Positions 17,601-26,810 of a stretch of DNA of 38,034 nt are shown piece by piece. Numbering within the stretch: the stretch's first letter is position 1; every line of letters starts with the position of its first letter. A program made the translations under genes and the position numbers. Below the pieces are notes generated by a model. That model worked only from the letters and a program-made list of their open reading frames with translations. It did no database searches and was not told where the DNA came from. The DNA is from Candidatus Woesearchaeota archaeon (GTDB taxonomy: Archaea > Nanobdellota > Nanobdellia > Woesearchaeales > GW2011-AR4), in assembly GCA_016187495.1 (NCBI GenBank), contig JACPJP010000031.1, forward strand, positions 1-38,034, given 5' to 3'.

Positions 17601-18154
17601 ACAGAAATTCCAGCTATCTCTCCTATAAGCTCTCTTCTTTGGTCAGGATGCATCTCAACGAATTTTATTATGTCGCCCTGCAGAATTATGTTGTAGCCAT
17701 CGGGATTTATCTTTGCAATTGACAATAATTCAAGAATTTCCTGCCTTGTCCTTGTCTCATCATTTATCTTATAGACAGATTGTCCATTCTGCCTTACGAT
17801 TCTTGTAATCTTAACCTCGGAATCTTCAGTTGGAAAAGTCTTTTTGCCGTTGTCAAAGTATAGGGAAACTTCCCCTGATTTTGCGGGCTTTTTTAATTTT
17901 CCCCCATTGTATATTAGGTTAGAGGCTTTCTCCGCGCGCATTGACTTTGAGGAGCTTTTGCCCAAAACAAAGCTCAATGCATCTAAAATGTTCGACTTGC
18001 CCGCGCCATTTGGCCCTATGACGCAGTTATAAGATGGGGAAAAAGGTATTTCTGTATGCTTTGCAAAGCTCTTGAAGCCGCTCAGCACAATTCTGCTTAT
18101 CCTTGTCCCTTTTTGCTGTTGAATAGCTACCTGCTCCTGTGTTTGCCCTTCCAT
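14612..18154 (-). CDS. smc: Chromosome segregation protein SMC
   Basis: 1180 aa; GPNGAGKSNILDALSFVLG Walker A, coiled coils, hinge, LSGGEKTMTALAFIFAI, YILDEVDAALD. Confidence 0.95.
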   Translation of the reverse strand: MEGQTQEQVAIQQQKGTRISRIVLSGFKSFAKHTEIPFSPSYNCVIGPNGAGKSNILDALSFVLGKSSSKSMRAEKASNLIYNGGKLKKPAKSGEVSLYFDNGKKTFPTEDSEVKITRIVRQNGQSVYKINDETRTRQEILELLSIAKINPDGYNIILQGDIIKFVEMHPDQRRELIGEIAGISVYEEKKHKALLELQKVDERLKETEIVLTERNTYLKELKKDRDQALKYKEMNDRIRTNQASYLKLQIDKKEKEKLELRQKLDETNAELQKINGQIDNFKKLNEEKRAQIEQISRDIEQKGNVEQVQLNRQVEELKIDITKKNSRVDTIRNEIERISKRKIDLQSSIKDVEGKIKQLEEDKKNMQSDINAKQKERALITKKIHEFRGKHKLENIADIEKEVAEIDKKSEELQKEVQAAREQQHNLIREKDAIMHDMETIDAQMKKVLDVEKENKKKLEEAKNKRDEFKKATLELNKKLEEDSAIAVRLSTTRKKIFDEDEELAKLNAKQASTREMSYSDIAVKRILELKASKQGIYGTVAELGNVSSKYSLALEIAAGQKLKSIVVEDDKIASECIKYLKEHKLGVVTLFPLNKLKSSPTKESIERLSKANGSHGLALDLISFDSKFKKVFEHVFSDTIVVDNIDVARRLGIGDAKFVTLDGDVAEKSGAMHGGFRLKRKHSMGFKEEDIEKEIEKLENEIGKLRKTIDELETVRTENEQLISNLRTKKASMEGEIINLEKSLHLEATDLEANEEKKSALEKHAKEIDEKMRLVVEKTNSLNSELAAIKTEKQKLRNSIAQLSNPTLIAELNAFEEKLKELDENLIRIDSEIKNIDMQSESIYKSELEKTDKIIKQLDKDYEDFNKELKELAAVVKGKESELAEKEALAQDFYAKFKGLFHKRSEIDKEIQRNLAAVNNKQDESRKVEVRSNTLSLKHAELESVLSGLNMQFQQYEGVKLDLSKDEEQLKSDIRKFESMREQIGSVNMRALEIYEEVEKQYNELVEKKDRLGKEKEDVLKMMNEIESKKKDLFMKVFNVVNDTFKKFFSLLTTKGEANLVIENEENPFEAGVRINVKITGSKFLDIRSLSGGEKTMTALAFIFAIQEHEPASFYILDEVDAALDKHNSEKFAKLIRQYSNNAQYIIMSHNDAVISEADNLYGVSMNEHGISQVVSLRV

Positions 18155-18290
18155 GATGAAAAATTCGTATGCTGATTATATATAAAAGTTTTGAAAAAGT
18201 CCCTCTTTTTCAAATACTTAGAAAACTTTGTTTTCCGCTGGTTTTCAATTTTAAGGGGTTTTACATGCTATCCAATAGTATTAATATACA

Positions 18291-18941
18291 TCAATTACGC
18301 CCTATGGATTGGACATAGGTCTGATGGGGGTATTCAAAAATTCGTATCTGAGAAAGAAGATTTGGAGGCAGGTCTTCTTCCATTACCAAATGCAGTGGTT
18401 TCAATGCTACAAACGCCCTGCTAGCTGCAATACGGTCATTAATTGTTAATCCATCTTGTCTTTGAATAATTAGTCCCAAGACTTCACTAAATTGTTGAAT
18501 AGCTTCCGCAATTCTATGGTATTTTCTAAGCGCATCGCCTAAATTAGCATGTTGAAGCGGTATGTCGGGCTCAAGCTCAATTGCTTTTTTAAAATCCCTT
18601 ATAGCCTCATCATATCTCCCTAAATTGTATAATTCAACACCCCTATTGTTATATAAACTTGCATCTCCCGGATTTAATCTAATTGCTTCATTATAATCGA
18701 AAAGTGCGCTTCCATGCCTACCTAATTGGCTGTACGCATTTGCTCTGCCAATAAGGGCATTTATTGAATCGGGATTAATATTAAGAACAACACTATACCC
18801 AATTACTAATGCTTCAGATGGAAGCAAATTTGTAAGTTTGCTTCCTATGCTATGCCCTTTTTCAACTAAATTAGCTAACATAGAATTTGTAGGTGCGCTT
18901 CCTATCAACCCATGCCATCTTTCAACTAGATTATCTAACAT
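18291..18941 (-). CDS. TPR-repeat protein
   Basis: 216 aa; LYNNRGVELYNLGRYDEAIRDFKKAIELEPD. Confidence 0.8.
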   Translation of the reverse strand: MLDNLVERWHGLIGSAPTNSMLANLVEKGHSIGSKLTNLLPSEALVIGYSVVLNINPDSINALIGRANAYSQLGRHGSALFDYNEAIRLNPGDASLYNNRGVELYNLGRYDEAIRDFKKAIELEPDIPLQHANLGDALRKYHRIAEAIQQFSEVLGLIIQRQDGLTINDRIAASRAFVALKPLHLVMEEDLPPNLLSQIRIFEYPHQTYVQSIGRN

Positions 18942-18986
18942 AGAACTAGGAACTCAGTTGGGTTTTTAAAGTTTACTTTGTGACAA

Positions 18987-20165
18987 TTATTGTGCCTGAA
19001 CTTTAGCTTCCATGCCCTTCATGCCCCACGTCAATAATGGAGGAGCTATAAATGTGGTAAGCATTATGACTACAACCAGCAACGCATAAAGCGAAGGCTC
19101 TATTATTTTATTTGTCAGCCCAAATGCCACAAAAATAATTCCAACCTCGCCTCTTGGAATCATGCCAAGCCCTATAACAAGCTTCTTTGCCTGAACTTTT
19201 AATGCTGCAAATCCAGCTAAAATTTTCCCTAAGACTGCAATAAAAAACAGAATAAGCAAAGGCCCTAAAATAGCAGTGTTGGCCAAAGTCTTGACATCCA
19301 TAAGCATTCCCGCGTTGACAAAAAATATTGGAACAAAGACATCGGCTAATGGCTTTATCCTTTCCATTATATGGTCTTTATCCTCTCTTGTTTCTAAAAT
19401 TAAGCCAGCGGCAAATGCCCCTACTATTGTAGCCAGGCCAATCCAGTTAGCGATGTAAGCAAGGCCAAATGCAAATACTATCGCGGTTATTGCATAAGTC
19501 CTCTTAACCTCAAGCTTCTTAGTTAATTTAAGCAAATAAGGAGCAATTTTAATGCCTAAATAAATAGAGCCTGCCAAAAACAAGACAGAGAATAATGAGA
19601 TTTTTCCAATATTGAACAATGAAACTTTTCCAAATTCAACAATGCCTGCAAGGACGGACAAAATAATTAATCCTAAAACATCATCAATGACAGCTGCCCC
19701 TAATATGACTTTTCCCTCATTAGAATCGATTGCATTTTTTTCAGAAAATATCCTCATTGTAACTCCAACGCTTGTTGCAGTTAAAGTTGCTCCTACAAAC
19801 AAGGAGATTAGCGTAGAATAACCTAGCATTTGAAACAAAACAAATCCCATAAAAAAAGGCAATATGACTCCTACAAAAGCGACTAAAGTGGATGCTAATC
19901 CAACTTTAAGCAATTTGTAGATATTTGATTCCAAGCCCACTTCAAAAAGTAATATTATAACTCCAAATTCGGCTAAAAATGTAAAAATTTCCTTTACTTC
20001 TGGAGTTATAATGTTAAATAAGCTTGCTCCCAAGAACATCCCGGCTATAAGCTCGCCTAAAACCGCTGACTGTTTAAAGCGATGGCATATCCAGCCTGCT
20101 ATTTTTGCAGATATTATAATTATAAGAAACTTCAGCAGTATTTCTCCGATAAGATGGGTTTCCAT
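18987..20165 (-). CDS. Cation:proton antiporter (CPA2 family, NapA/KefB-like)
   Basis: 392 aa, about 12 TM; GVGLESNIYKL-, GAAVIDDVLGLIIL-, GMIPRGEVGIIFV-like motifs. Confidence 0.85.
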   Translation of the reverse strand: METHLIGEILLKFLIIIISAKIAGWICHRFKQSAVLGELIAGMFLGASLFNIITPEVKEIFTFLAEFGVIILLFEVGLESNIYKLLKVGLASTLVAFVGVILPFFMGFVLFQMLGYSTLISLFVGATLTATSVGVTMRIFSEKNAIDSNEGKVILGAAVIDDVLGLIILSVLAGIVEFGKVSLFNIGKISLFSVLFLAGSIYLGIKIAPYLLKLTKKLEVKRTYAITAIVFAFGLAYIANWIGLATIVGAFAAGLILETREDKDHIMERIKPLADVFVPIFFVNAGMLMDVKTLANTAILGPLLILFFIAVLGKILAGFAALKVQAKKLVIGLGMIPRGEVGIIFVAFGLTNKIIEPSLYALLVVVIMLTTFIAPPLLTWGMKGMEAKVQAQ

Positions 20166-20167
20166 TT

Positions 20168-21016
20168 TTAATTGAGGTATTTTTTATGTGCTTTTAAATA
20201 TCTTCTAATAAAATAATTGACAAAATAATTTTCGTCCTTATTAAGCGCATGGTAGTATTGCTTTCTTTTTTTGTATTCTATGATAAGTATAGGGTAATTG
20301 CTTTTTCTTAATATATAAGCTATAATTAATCTTCCAATCCTGCCATTGCCGTCCCCAAAAGGATGTATTTTTTCAAACTTGTAGTGGGCTCTTGCAGCAA
20401 ATTCAACGGCATTTATTGTTTTTTTATTATCAGCATGCCATTTAAAAAAACCCCTTATTAATTTGTCTAAATCCTGCCAGTCTGGTGCAATATAATCTCC
20501 AATTTTTACAAGATAATCACGAATCTTTCCTGCAATATCCAGCTTGGTATCACAAAATATTTCCTTGTGCCATTGCAGTAATTTTTTATATGACAATTCT
20601 TCTTTTTCATTCAGCATATCAAAAAAAACTTTGGAATGGTTTATCGTTTCCTGCACATCCCTTAAAGGCTTATTTGGCGATATTTTCCTTTTGATTATAT
20701 ATTCTGTTTCCTCCAGCGTTAGTGTAGAGCCTTCTATCGCATTTGTATTGTAGGTAAACTCAATTGAGAAGTCAATTAAGATTTCCTTTTTGATGGAATC
20801 TGGATAATGCACCCATTCCTTCTGAAAATTCTTTTTTATTTTATTCAGCTTTTTAAAAAGGTCTTCCCGCATGCATTCTCTCAGAAATTTTTCCTTTATT
20901 GCTTCAATGTTTTCTGGGATTTCCTTGCCAATATACCTTTCCCTATGGATAACTCTCCCCTTTGACCTGAAAGAATATGAAAGGTAATAGTAATTTTTGC
21001 GCTTTACCAGGTTCAT
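20168..21016 (-). CDS. Fic-domain protein
   Basis: HPFGDGNGRIGRL Fic motif. Confidence 0.88.
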   Translation of the reverse strand: MNLVKRKNYYYLSYSFRSKGRVIHRERYIGKEIPENIEAIKEKFLRECMREDLFKKLNKIKKNFQKEWVHYPDSIKKEILIDFSIEFTYNTNAIEGSTLTLEETEYIIKRKISPNKPLRDVQETINHSKVFFDMLNEKEELSYKKLLQWHKEIFCDTKLDIAGKIRDYLVKIGDYIAPDWQDLDKLIRGFFKWHADNKKTINAVEFAARAHYKFEKIHPFGDGNGRIGRLIIAYILRKSNYPILIIEYKKRKQYYHALNKDENYFVNYFIRRYLKAHKKYLN

Positions 21017-21087
21017 AATAAATAGGTACAGTTACATTTATTTAAATTTTATGGTTTTTAAGAAAAATGTAACTATAGGAGAAATAC

Positions 21088-21717
21088 CTACGCTGCAGCT
21101 TCTGCCTTAGCTTTAATCCGTTTTAATCTGAAAATATTCTCCCTTTCCATTTCCTCAAGCCTCAGCCGGATAAAACTCGAAACACTCTGCAGCCTCGGCA
21201 TAACAACAAATTCAAGCGCATTAACCCTTCTTTTTGTCTTTTCAATTTCGTTAAGAAGCTTTCTCATTGAAGTTTCAACTTCTGCTGCTAATAATATTTT
21301 CTCAACAACCCTTTCATAAGAAGCAGCAGCCTCATCTATTGCAGAGGAATTATAAACTCCATACCCCCTTTCCATGAAAGCTTTCTTTATCTCAGAGATT
21401 TCTATCTTCGGAACTTTGACGCCCATTATATTTTTCGCTGCAAGCTTTATTTCCCTAATCTCTGGGATTGCCATTGCGACGGATTTGACTTTTAAATCTC
21501 CCTCAATAGTTCTTGCGACATTGATTTTTCCCAAAGCGATTTTGTACTCTTCTACTAATTCCTGCCTTAGCGTCTTTGCTTTTTTCAAAATTTCAAAGAA
21601 TTCAAGGATTAATCCATCCCTTTTCTTCTTCAGCAAGCTGTGGCCGGATTTAGCTAGCTTTATTTGTTTTTTTACCTTTAATAGTTCGCTTCTGGTAGGT
21701 TTTACGTCTTGAGGCAT
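21088..21717 (-). CDS. atpD: A/V-type ATP synthase subunit D
   Basis: PTRSELLKVKKQIKLAKSGHSLLKKKRDGLI; TKRRVNALEFVVMPRL. Confidence 0.93.
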   Translation of the reverse strand: MPQDVKPTRSELLKVKKQIKLAKSGHSLLKKKRDGLILEFFEILKKAKTLRQELVEEYKIALGKINVARTIEGDLKVKSVAMAIPEIREIKLAAKNIMGVKVPKIEISEIKKAFMERGYGVYNSSAIDEAAASYERVVEKILLAAEVETSMRKLLNEIEKTKRRVNALEFVVMPRLQSVSSFIRLRLEEMERENIFRLKRIKAKAEAAA

Positions 21718-21720
21718 TTT

Positions 21721-22257
21721 TTATGAGTTTGTAAATAATATTTCTGCTTTGTAGCTTTTCCCGTCTTCTGAATTTTCAACAAGGCCGGCAAAAATGGTTA
21801 TATTTCCTTGCACATCGCCTTTTAGAGTTTTTTGCTTTTCTGGGATTAGCCTTAAAAGCAGTTCATATTGGTTTTTAATCCAATCTTTGATATTGCCTTT
21901 TAATGATTTTGTAGGTTGATATGCAAACTGTTGAGCTATTGATCCTAAATCTTTTTTAAGATGTGGCCCAAAATGCCCGTAACCCGTATTTAACGCGCCT
22001 ATTGCAGCGCAAACCTCATGTCCATGAACAGTTCCATAATGGCCAAAAACACCCCATGCATTAATTCCTTTTGCCTGCAATCCCAGCTCCAAAGATGCTG
22101 GAACAATTATTCCAGATGCTTTAGTTACCAAATGGGCGTAATCTGTTAAATTCAATATATCCCTATGGAATGGCGTGTTATATGGATCCTCGCATGAGAA
22201 TATTCCAACTTTTTTGCCTTGGCCTATCAGATTTTTGATGTATTGTATTGCTTCCAT
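21721..22257 (-). CDS. Hypothetical protein, possibly beta-carbonic-anhydrase-like fold
   Basis: GIFSCEDPYNTPF...KASGIIVPASLELGLQAKGINAWGVFGHYGTVHGHEVCAAIGAL weakly resembles the CxDxR...SLEYAV...GHxxCG layout. Confidence 0.4.
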   Translation of the reverse strand: MEAIQYIKNLIGQGKKVGIFSCEDPYNTPFHRDILNLTDYAHLVTKASGIIVPASLELGLQAKGINAWGVFGHYGTVHGHEVCAAIGALNTGYGHFGPHLKKDLGSIAQQFAYQPTKSLKGNIKDWIKNQYELLLRLIPEKQKTLKGDVQGNITIFAGLVENSEDGKSYKAEILFTNS

Positions 22258-22300
22258 TTTTTTATTTTTAATAAATGTTTATTAATTGTTATCCTATTGG

Positions 22301-22459
22301 GGTTGGTGCGAAATTCTCGCTTACGCTCGGGTTGCCGTCGTTCGCACTTAATGTATTTTGTGAAGGTTGACATCCCCGTAAGGGACGTCCCCCTGTCAAC
22401 GCAATGTTTAGATATAAGGTGCTCACATCTTGACGGCAACCTTCAATTTCGCACCAACC
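22301..22459. repeat. Nested-palindrome intergenic element with 15-bp terminal inverted repeats
   Basis: GGTTGGTGCGAAATT 22301-22315 / AATTTCGCACCAACC 22445-22459; GGTTGCCGTC 22330-22339 / GACGGCAACC 22432-22441; GTTGACA 22366-22372 / TGTCAAC 22394-22400; GGGACGTCCC palindrome 22382-22391. Confidence 0.85.
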
Positions 22460-22501
22460 TCTACTTTATTGGAAATTAAAATTGATTTTTTGTTATTGTA
22501 T

Positions 22502-23887
22502 CTATTTTGCCACTTTTTCTTCTTGACTTTGGTAATGCTTCTTCCTTAATTCTGGGCTTATCCTTGTAAGCTCGTTCTCTGGAAGGATGCCAAGCAATTT
22601 CCAACCCAAATCCAATGTCTCGGAAATGCTCCTGTCTTCATCTTTTTTTTGCGCGACAAATTTCTTTTCGTATTCATCTGCAAATTTAAGGTATTTTTTG
22701 TCTCTCTCGCTCAAAGCTTCTTCCCCAACGATTGCAACCAATCCTCGTAAATCGCGACCTTCAGCATAAGCAGCATATAGCTGGTCAGACACCTGCTTGT
22801 GGTCTTCCCTTGTCTTTTCTTTCCCAATGCCAAGGTTCATTAACCTGCTTAATGACGGCAATACATCATTTGGTGGATAAATACCTTTTCTATGAAGCTC
22901 CCTTGAAACAACAATCTGCCCTTCGGTTATGTAGCCAGTTAAGTCCGGAATTGGATGGGTTATATCGTCTCCTACCATTGTCAAAATAGGCAGCTGCGTT
23001 ACAGAGCCTTTCCTTCCCTTTATAACTCCAGCTCTTTCGTAAATGGTAGCAAGATCTGTGTACATATATCCTGGATAGCCTCTCCTTCCAGGTATTTCCT
23101 CTCTTGCGGCTCCGATTTCCCTTAATGATTCACAATAATTTGTCATGTCTGTCAAAATTACCAACACGTGGGCATCATGCTCATAAGCGAAATATTCTGC
23201 AGCAGTTAATGCCATCCTTGGAGTTACAAGCCTCTCAACAGCTGGGTCATTCGCAAGGTTTAGGAAAACAACGCTTCTTTCCAAAGCCCCTGTTCTTTTA
23301 AAGTCGTTGATGAAATACTGCGCTTCCTCGTTTGTTATGCCCATGGCTGCAAAAATAACAACAAAATTCTCATTTTTGCCTATAACTTTAGCTTGTCTAG
23401 CAATCTGTAATGCCATCTCATTATGCGGCAATCCAGAGCCGGAAAATAATGGCAGTTTTTGCCCCCTAACTAATGTGTTCATTGCATCTATGGCAGAAAT
23501 TCCTGTCTGTATAAAATCGTGAGGGCTTGCTCTTGAAAACGGATTAATTGCTGCTCCGCCTATATCTAATTTTTTTTCCGGAATAACCTCAGGGCCGTTA
23601 TCAATCGGCTTTCCAGAACCGCTAAGAACCCGACCAAGCATATCCTTTGAAACGCTTAATTTTAAAGTGTCGCCTAAAAACTTAACTCGCGTATCAACAT
23701 CTATGCCAGAAGTGCCTTCGAACACCTGCACAACAACGATATCATCGCTTGTGTCCAAAACCTGCCCGTTTTTTATTGTTCCATCAGGCAATGCTATTTT
23801 TACAATATCAGCATACCCTATAGGCTCTGTTTTCTCAACGAAAATTAAAGGCCCTGCAACCCGGCTTATGGTTTTATACTCTTTCAT
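22502..23887 (-). CDS. atpB: A/V-type ATP synthase subunit B
   Basis: 461 aa; [54 protein letters not shown]. Confidence 0.95.
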   Translation of the reverse strand: MKEYKTISRVAGPLIFVEKTEPIGYADIVKIALPDGTIKNGQVLDTSDDIVVVQVFEGTSGIDVDTRVKFLGDTLKLSVSKDMLGRVLSGSGKPIDNGPEVIPEKKLDIGGAAINPFSRASPHDFIQTGISAIDAMNTLVRGQKLPLFSGSGLPHNEMALQIARQAKVIGKNENFVVIFAAMGITNEEAQYFINDFKRTGALERSVVFLNLANDPAVERLVTPRMALTAAEYFAYEHDAHVLVILTDMTNYCESLREIGAAREEIPGRRGYPGYMYTDLATIYERAGVIKGRKGSVTQLPILTMVGDDITHPIPDLTGYITEGQIVVSRELHRKGIYPPNDVLPSLSRLMNLGIGKEKTREDHKQVSDQLYAAYAEGRDLRGLVAIVGEEALSERDKKYLKFADEYEKKFVAQKKDEDRSISETLDLGWKLLGILPENELTRISPELRKKHYQSQEEKVAK

Positions 23888-23961
23888 TTTTAAGTAACCC
23901 CTCGTAATTCAGTTATTTTTTATTATTAATTTATTTTTTAATGAAAATTATTTATTGCGCC

Positions 23962-25701
23962 CTACACTTTTAATTCCCTCTCAACACTGCCCATTACCTC
24001 TTTCAGCAAATTATCATAGCTCTTTACAAATTTTATTTCTGAAAGCCTGTCTTTTGATTTTGTCGTTAAAATCTTCTCTGCCCTCATGCCGCTGTCTAAA
24101 GCGCTATTCATAAATTTTGAGATTTTTAGTATAGAGACCATAATGTCATGTGTCTTTTTCATGTCGCAGAACGTATCAACATCATGATAGGCATTCTGCT
24201 GCAGCAAAACTTCCCTAATCAAGCGTGCAATAGCTAAAGTAATCTGCTGCCTTTCAGGCAATGCGTCTGAACCGACAAGCTGCACAATTTCCAATAATTT
24301 TTCTTCTTCTTGCAAAATACCCATCATTTCCCTTACAAGCTGCTGCCAGTCAGAAGCAACATTATTAGCATACCATTCTTTTAAAGTATCTGGGTAGAGA
24401 GAATAAGATGTCAGCCAGTTAATAGACGGGAAGTGCCTTCTTTGCGCTAATTTAGCGTCTAAAGCCCAAAAAACTTTTGTAACTCTTAGAGTGCTTTGTG
24501 TTACAGGCTCTGAAAAATCTCCACCAGGAGGGCTTACTGCCCCGATTATTGAAACCGAGCCTTCTTTTTCTGTTCCGAAAGGAATAACGCGGCCAGCTCT
24601 TTCATAGAATTGCGCTAATCTTGTGCTTAAGTAAGCGGGATAGCCTTCTTCTCCGGGCATTTCTTCCAATCTTGAAGAAATTTCCCTCATAGCTTCTGCC
24701 CATCTGCTTGTGGAGTCTGCCATTAACGCAACAGAATAACCCATATCGCGATAATATTCTGCAATTGTGACTCCAGTATAAATTGAAGCTTCTCTTGCTG
24801 CAACCGGCATATTTGATGTATTTGCAATTAAAACTGTGCGGTTCATCAATGGCTTTCCAGATTTCGGGTCTGTAAGCTCAGGAAATTCTGATAGAACTTC
24901 AGTCATCTCATTTCCCCTTTCTCCGCAACCAACATAAACGATAATATCTGCATCTGACCATTTTGCTAATTGTTGCTGGCCTACTGTCTTGCCGCTCCCA
25001 AACGGACCAGGTATAGCTGCAACGCCCCCTTTTGCTATTGGAAATAATGAGTCAATAGTCCTTTGCCCAGTGATTAAAGGCATTTCCGGAATTAGCTTGG
25101 CTTTAACTGGCCTTTGAACCCTAACCGGCCAATTATGCTTTAACCTTACCTCGAATCCATTATCTAATTTTCCAATAACATCATTGACAGTAAACTTTCC
25201 GGAATTTATTTCGGAAATTTTTCCCTTTTGGTTTGGAGGAACTAATATTTTGTGCTTAATTCCTGGAGTTTCCTCAACCTCTCCAATAATGCTGCCACCG
25301 GAAACTGTATCCCCTTTTTTTGCAGTTGCCTTAAATTCCCATTTTTTTGTTTGATCAAGCCCAGGAGCATCTACTCCTCTTTTGATAAAGTCCCCCATCT
25401 GTTTGATAAGCACTGGCAAAGGCCTTTGTATTCCGTCATAAATGCTTGTTAATAAACCAGGTCCAAGCTCAACCTTCAGAGGCTCACCAGTATTGGTTAC
25501 TGGCTCTCCAGGCTTTATCCCGGAAGTGTCCTCATAAACCTGAATTATAACCTTGTCTCCGGAAATCTGGATAACCTCGCCCATTAATTTTTCGTTTCCT
25601 ACCCTGCAAACATCATACATCCTGGGCTTAATTCCCTTGGCCACAACAACCGGGCCTGCAATTCTGTATAAAACTCCCTTTTCCATCTTATTGTCCTCCA
25701 A
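23962..25701 (-). CDS. atpA: A/V-type ATP synthase subunit A (catalytic)
   Basis: [17 protein letters not shown] Walker [32 protein letters not shown]. Confidence 0.96.
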   Translation of the reverse strand: MEDNKMEKGVLYRIAGPVVVAKGIKPRMYDVCRVGNEKLMGEVIQISGDKVIIQVYEDTSGIKPGEPVTNTGEPLKVELGPGLLTSIYDGIQRPLPVLIKQMGDFIKRGVDAPGLDQTKKWEFKATAKKGDTVSGGSIIGEVEETPGIKHKILVPPNQKGKISEINSGKFTVNDVIGKLDNGFEVRLKHNWPVRVQRPVKAKLIPEMPLITGQRTIDSLFPIAKGGVAAIPGPFGSGKTVGQQQLAKWSDADIIVYVGCGERGNEMTEVLSEFPELTDPKSGKPLMNRTVLIANTSNMPVAAREASIYTGVTIAEYYRDMGYSVALMADSTSRWAEAMREISSRLEEMPGEEGYPAYLSTRLAQFYERAGRVIPFGTEKEGSVSIIGAVSPPGGDFSEPVTQSTLRVTKVFWALDAKLAQRRHFPSINWLTSYSLYPDTLKEWYANNVASDWQQLVREMMGILQEEEKLLEIVQLVGSDALPERQQITLAIARLIREVLLQQNAYHDVDTFCDMKKTHDIMVSILKISKFMNSALDSGMRAEKILTTKSKDRLSEIKFVKSYDNLLKEVMGSVERELKV

Positions 25702-25726
25702 TATTAATTTGATTGCGAATTTTATT

Positions 25727-25969
25727 TTACTTGTGCACTTTTTTATTGCCAGTATGCTCCTTAAAATCCAAGGCTAAATGCTTAAAGCTGACCTTTAGTT
25801 CTGTCAAATCATTGCTTATTGCCATAACCTTGAATAACAAGCCAGTTACTAACGCAGTTAAAATGTTAAATTCAGCAGGGCTGTTGCCAAAGATTTTCCA
25901 AATCAGCAAAATCACGCCAATAACAATAAATGTCCAAGCCGCAATATTAAACAATTGAGTTTTATTCAT
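25727..25969 (-). CDS. Small membrane protein inside the ATP synthase operon
   Basis: 80 aa, two hydrophobic segments; start overlaps the upstream stop (ATGA). Confidence 0.65.
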   Translation of the reverse strand: MNKTQLFNIAAWTFIVIGVILLIWKIFGNSPAEFNILTALVTGLLFKVMAISNDLTELKVSFKHLALDFKEHTGNKKVHK

Positions 25970-26079
25970 TCAAATCCCTTGCCAGTTATTAATGAGTACA
26001 CAAAAATAAATATTAACACAGTTATAACTATCCAAAAAACAATGTTTTCTAAATTTTTGTTCTTTATTTTCATTTCCAT
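25966..26079 (-). CDS. Single-TM microprotein inside the ATP synthase operon
   Basis: Own translation: [37 protein letters not shown]; overlaps atpF upstream and the 80-aa ORF downstream (ATGA). Confidence 0.65.
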   Translation of the reverse strand: MEMKIKNKNLENIVFWIVITVLIFIFVYSLITGKGFE

Positions 26080-26369
26080 AAATCAACACCTATAGATTTC
26101 TTAATCAGCCTCTTCAATGAATCCTGCTCTATTTTGGTAGAAACTGGAATGAAAACAGGGTCAACAGAATCCTCTACATCAATCCTTTCATGCTTGTCAA
26201 GATTTTCCATTATTTTTTCATCAATTATGACGACACCGTGTTCCTTTTTTTCTTTCAATTTATTAATATCCTTTAATGGATTATTGCTTGCCTCTATTGT
26301 GTCTTTTATTCCAGCTAATTGAAACCCGACAATGAATTCATTGCTCCCTAATACTACGGTTTTTACCAT
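26070..26369 (-). CDS. atpF: A/V-type ATP synthase subunit F
   Basis: 99 aa; LGSNEFIVGFQLAGI...VVIIDEKIMENLD...PVFIPV. Confidence 0.88.
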   Translation of the reverse strand: MVKTVVLGSNEFIVGFQLAGIKDTIEASNNPLKDINKLKEKKEHGVVIIDEKIMENLDKHERIDVEDSVDPVFIPVSTKIEQDSLKRLIKKSIGVDLWK

Positions 26370-26399
26370 TTTTAGCCCATGTTCTCATTAACCATGCTC

Positions 26400-26810
26400 C
26401 TATGGATCATAAGGGACATATTGTAGCATTAAACTAAATTCATTATTTAAAATTTTTTCAATTAATAATCTTAGCCTTGCCCTAGTAACCACATACATGC
26501 CATTTGCATTATACTCTTCAAAATTGTGTACAGCTATCTTAAATAAATATGTTGGCAAATCGTTAGGTTCTACTCCAATTTGACTAGTCTCAATTCCACT
26601 TATAATCTTGTCACGTAAACTTCTTAGTTTTTGTCTTTCCGCAAAACTCCTTTCCATCCATAGAACAACATTGTCAACGGTAATTTGACCATTCTCCTGA
26701 ACTTCAATGACTATTGCAGCTTGATTTAGGTATTGTCTCACTAAATTATCCAGGACCGAATTATTTCGGATTTGGGTTAATATATCTAACTGATTATCAG
26801 TATTTACCAT
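26400..26810 (-). CDS. Hypothetical protein between atpC and atpF
   Basis: 136 aa ORF; directly follows atpC. Confidence 0.6.
   Translation of the reverse strand: MVNTDNQLDILTQIRNNSVLDNLVRQYLNQAAIVIEVQENGQITVDNVVLWMERSFAERQKLRSLRDKIISGIETSQIGVEPNDLPTYLFKIAVHNFEEYNANGMYVVTRARLRLLIEKILNNEFSLMLQYVPYDP

Noticed and set aside
22219-22479. ORFs of 86 aa (plus) and 70 aa (minus, 22227-22439) across the atpB upstream spacer
   Set aside because: They translate the nested-palindrome element; codon content and lack of motifs do not support coding.
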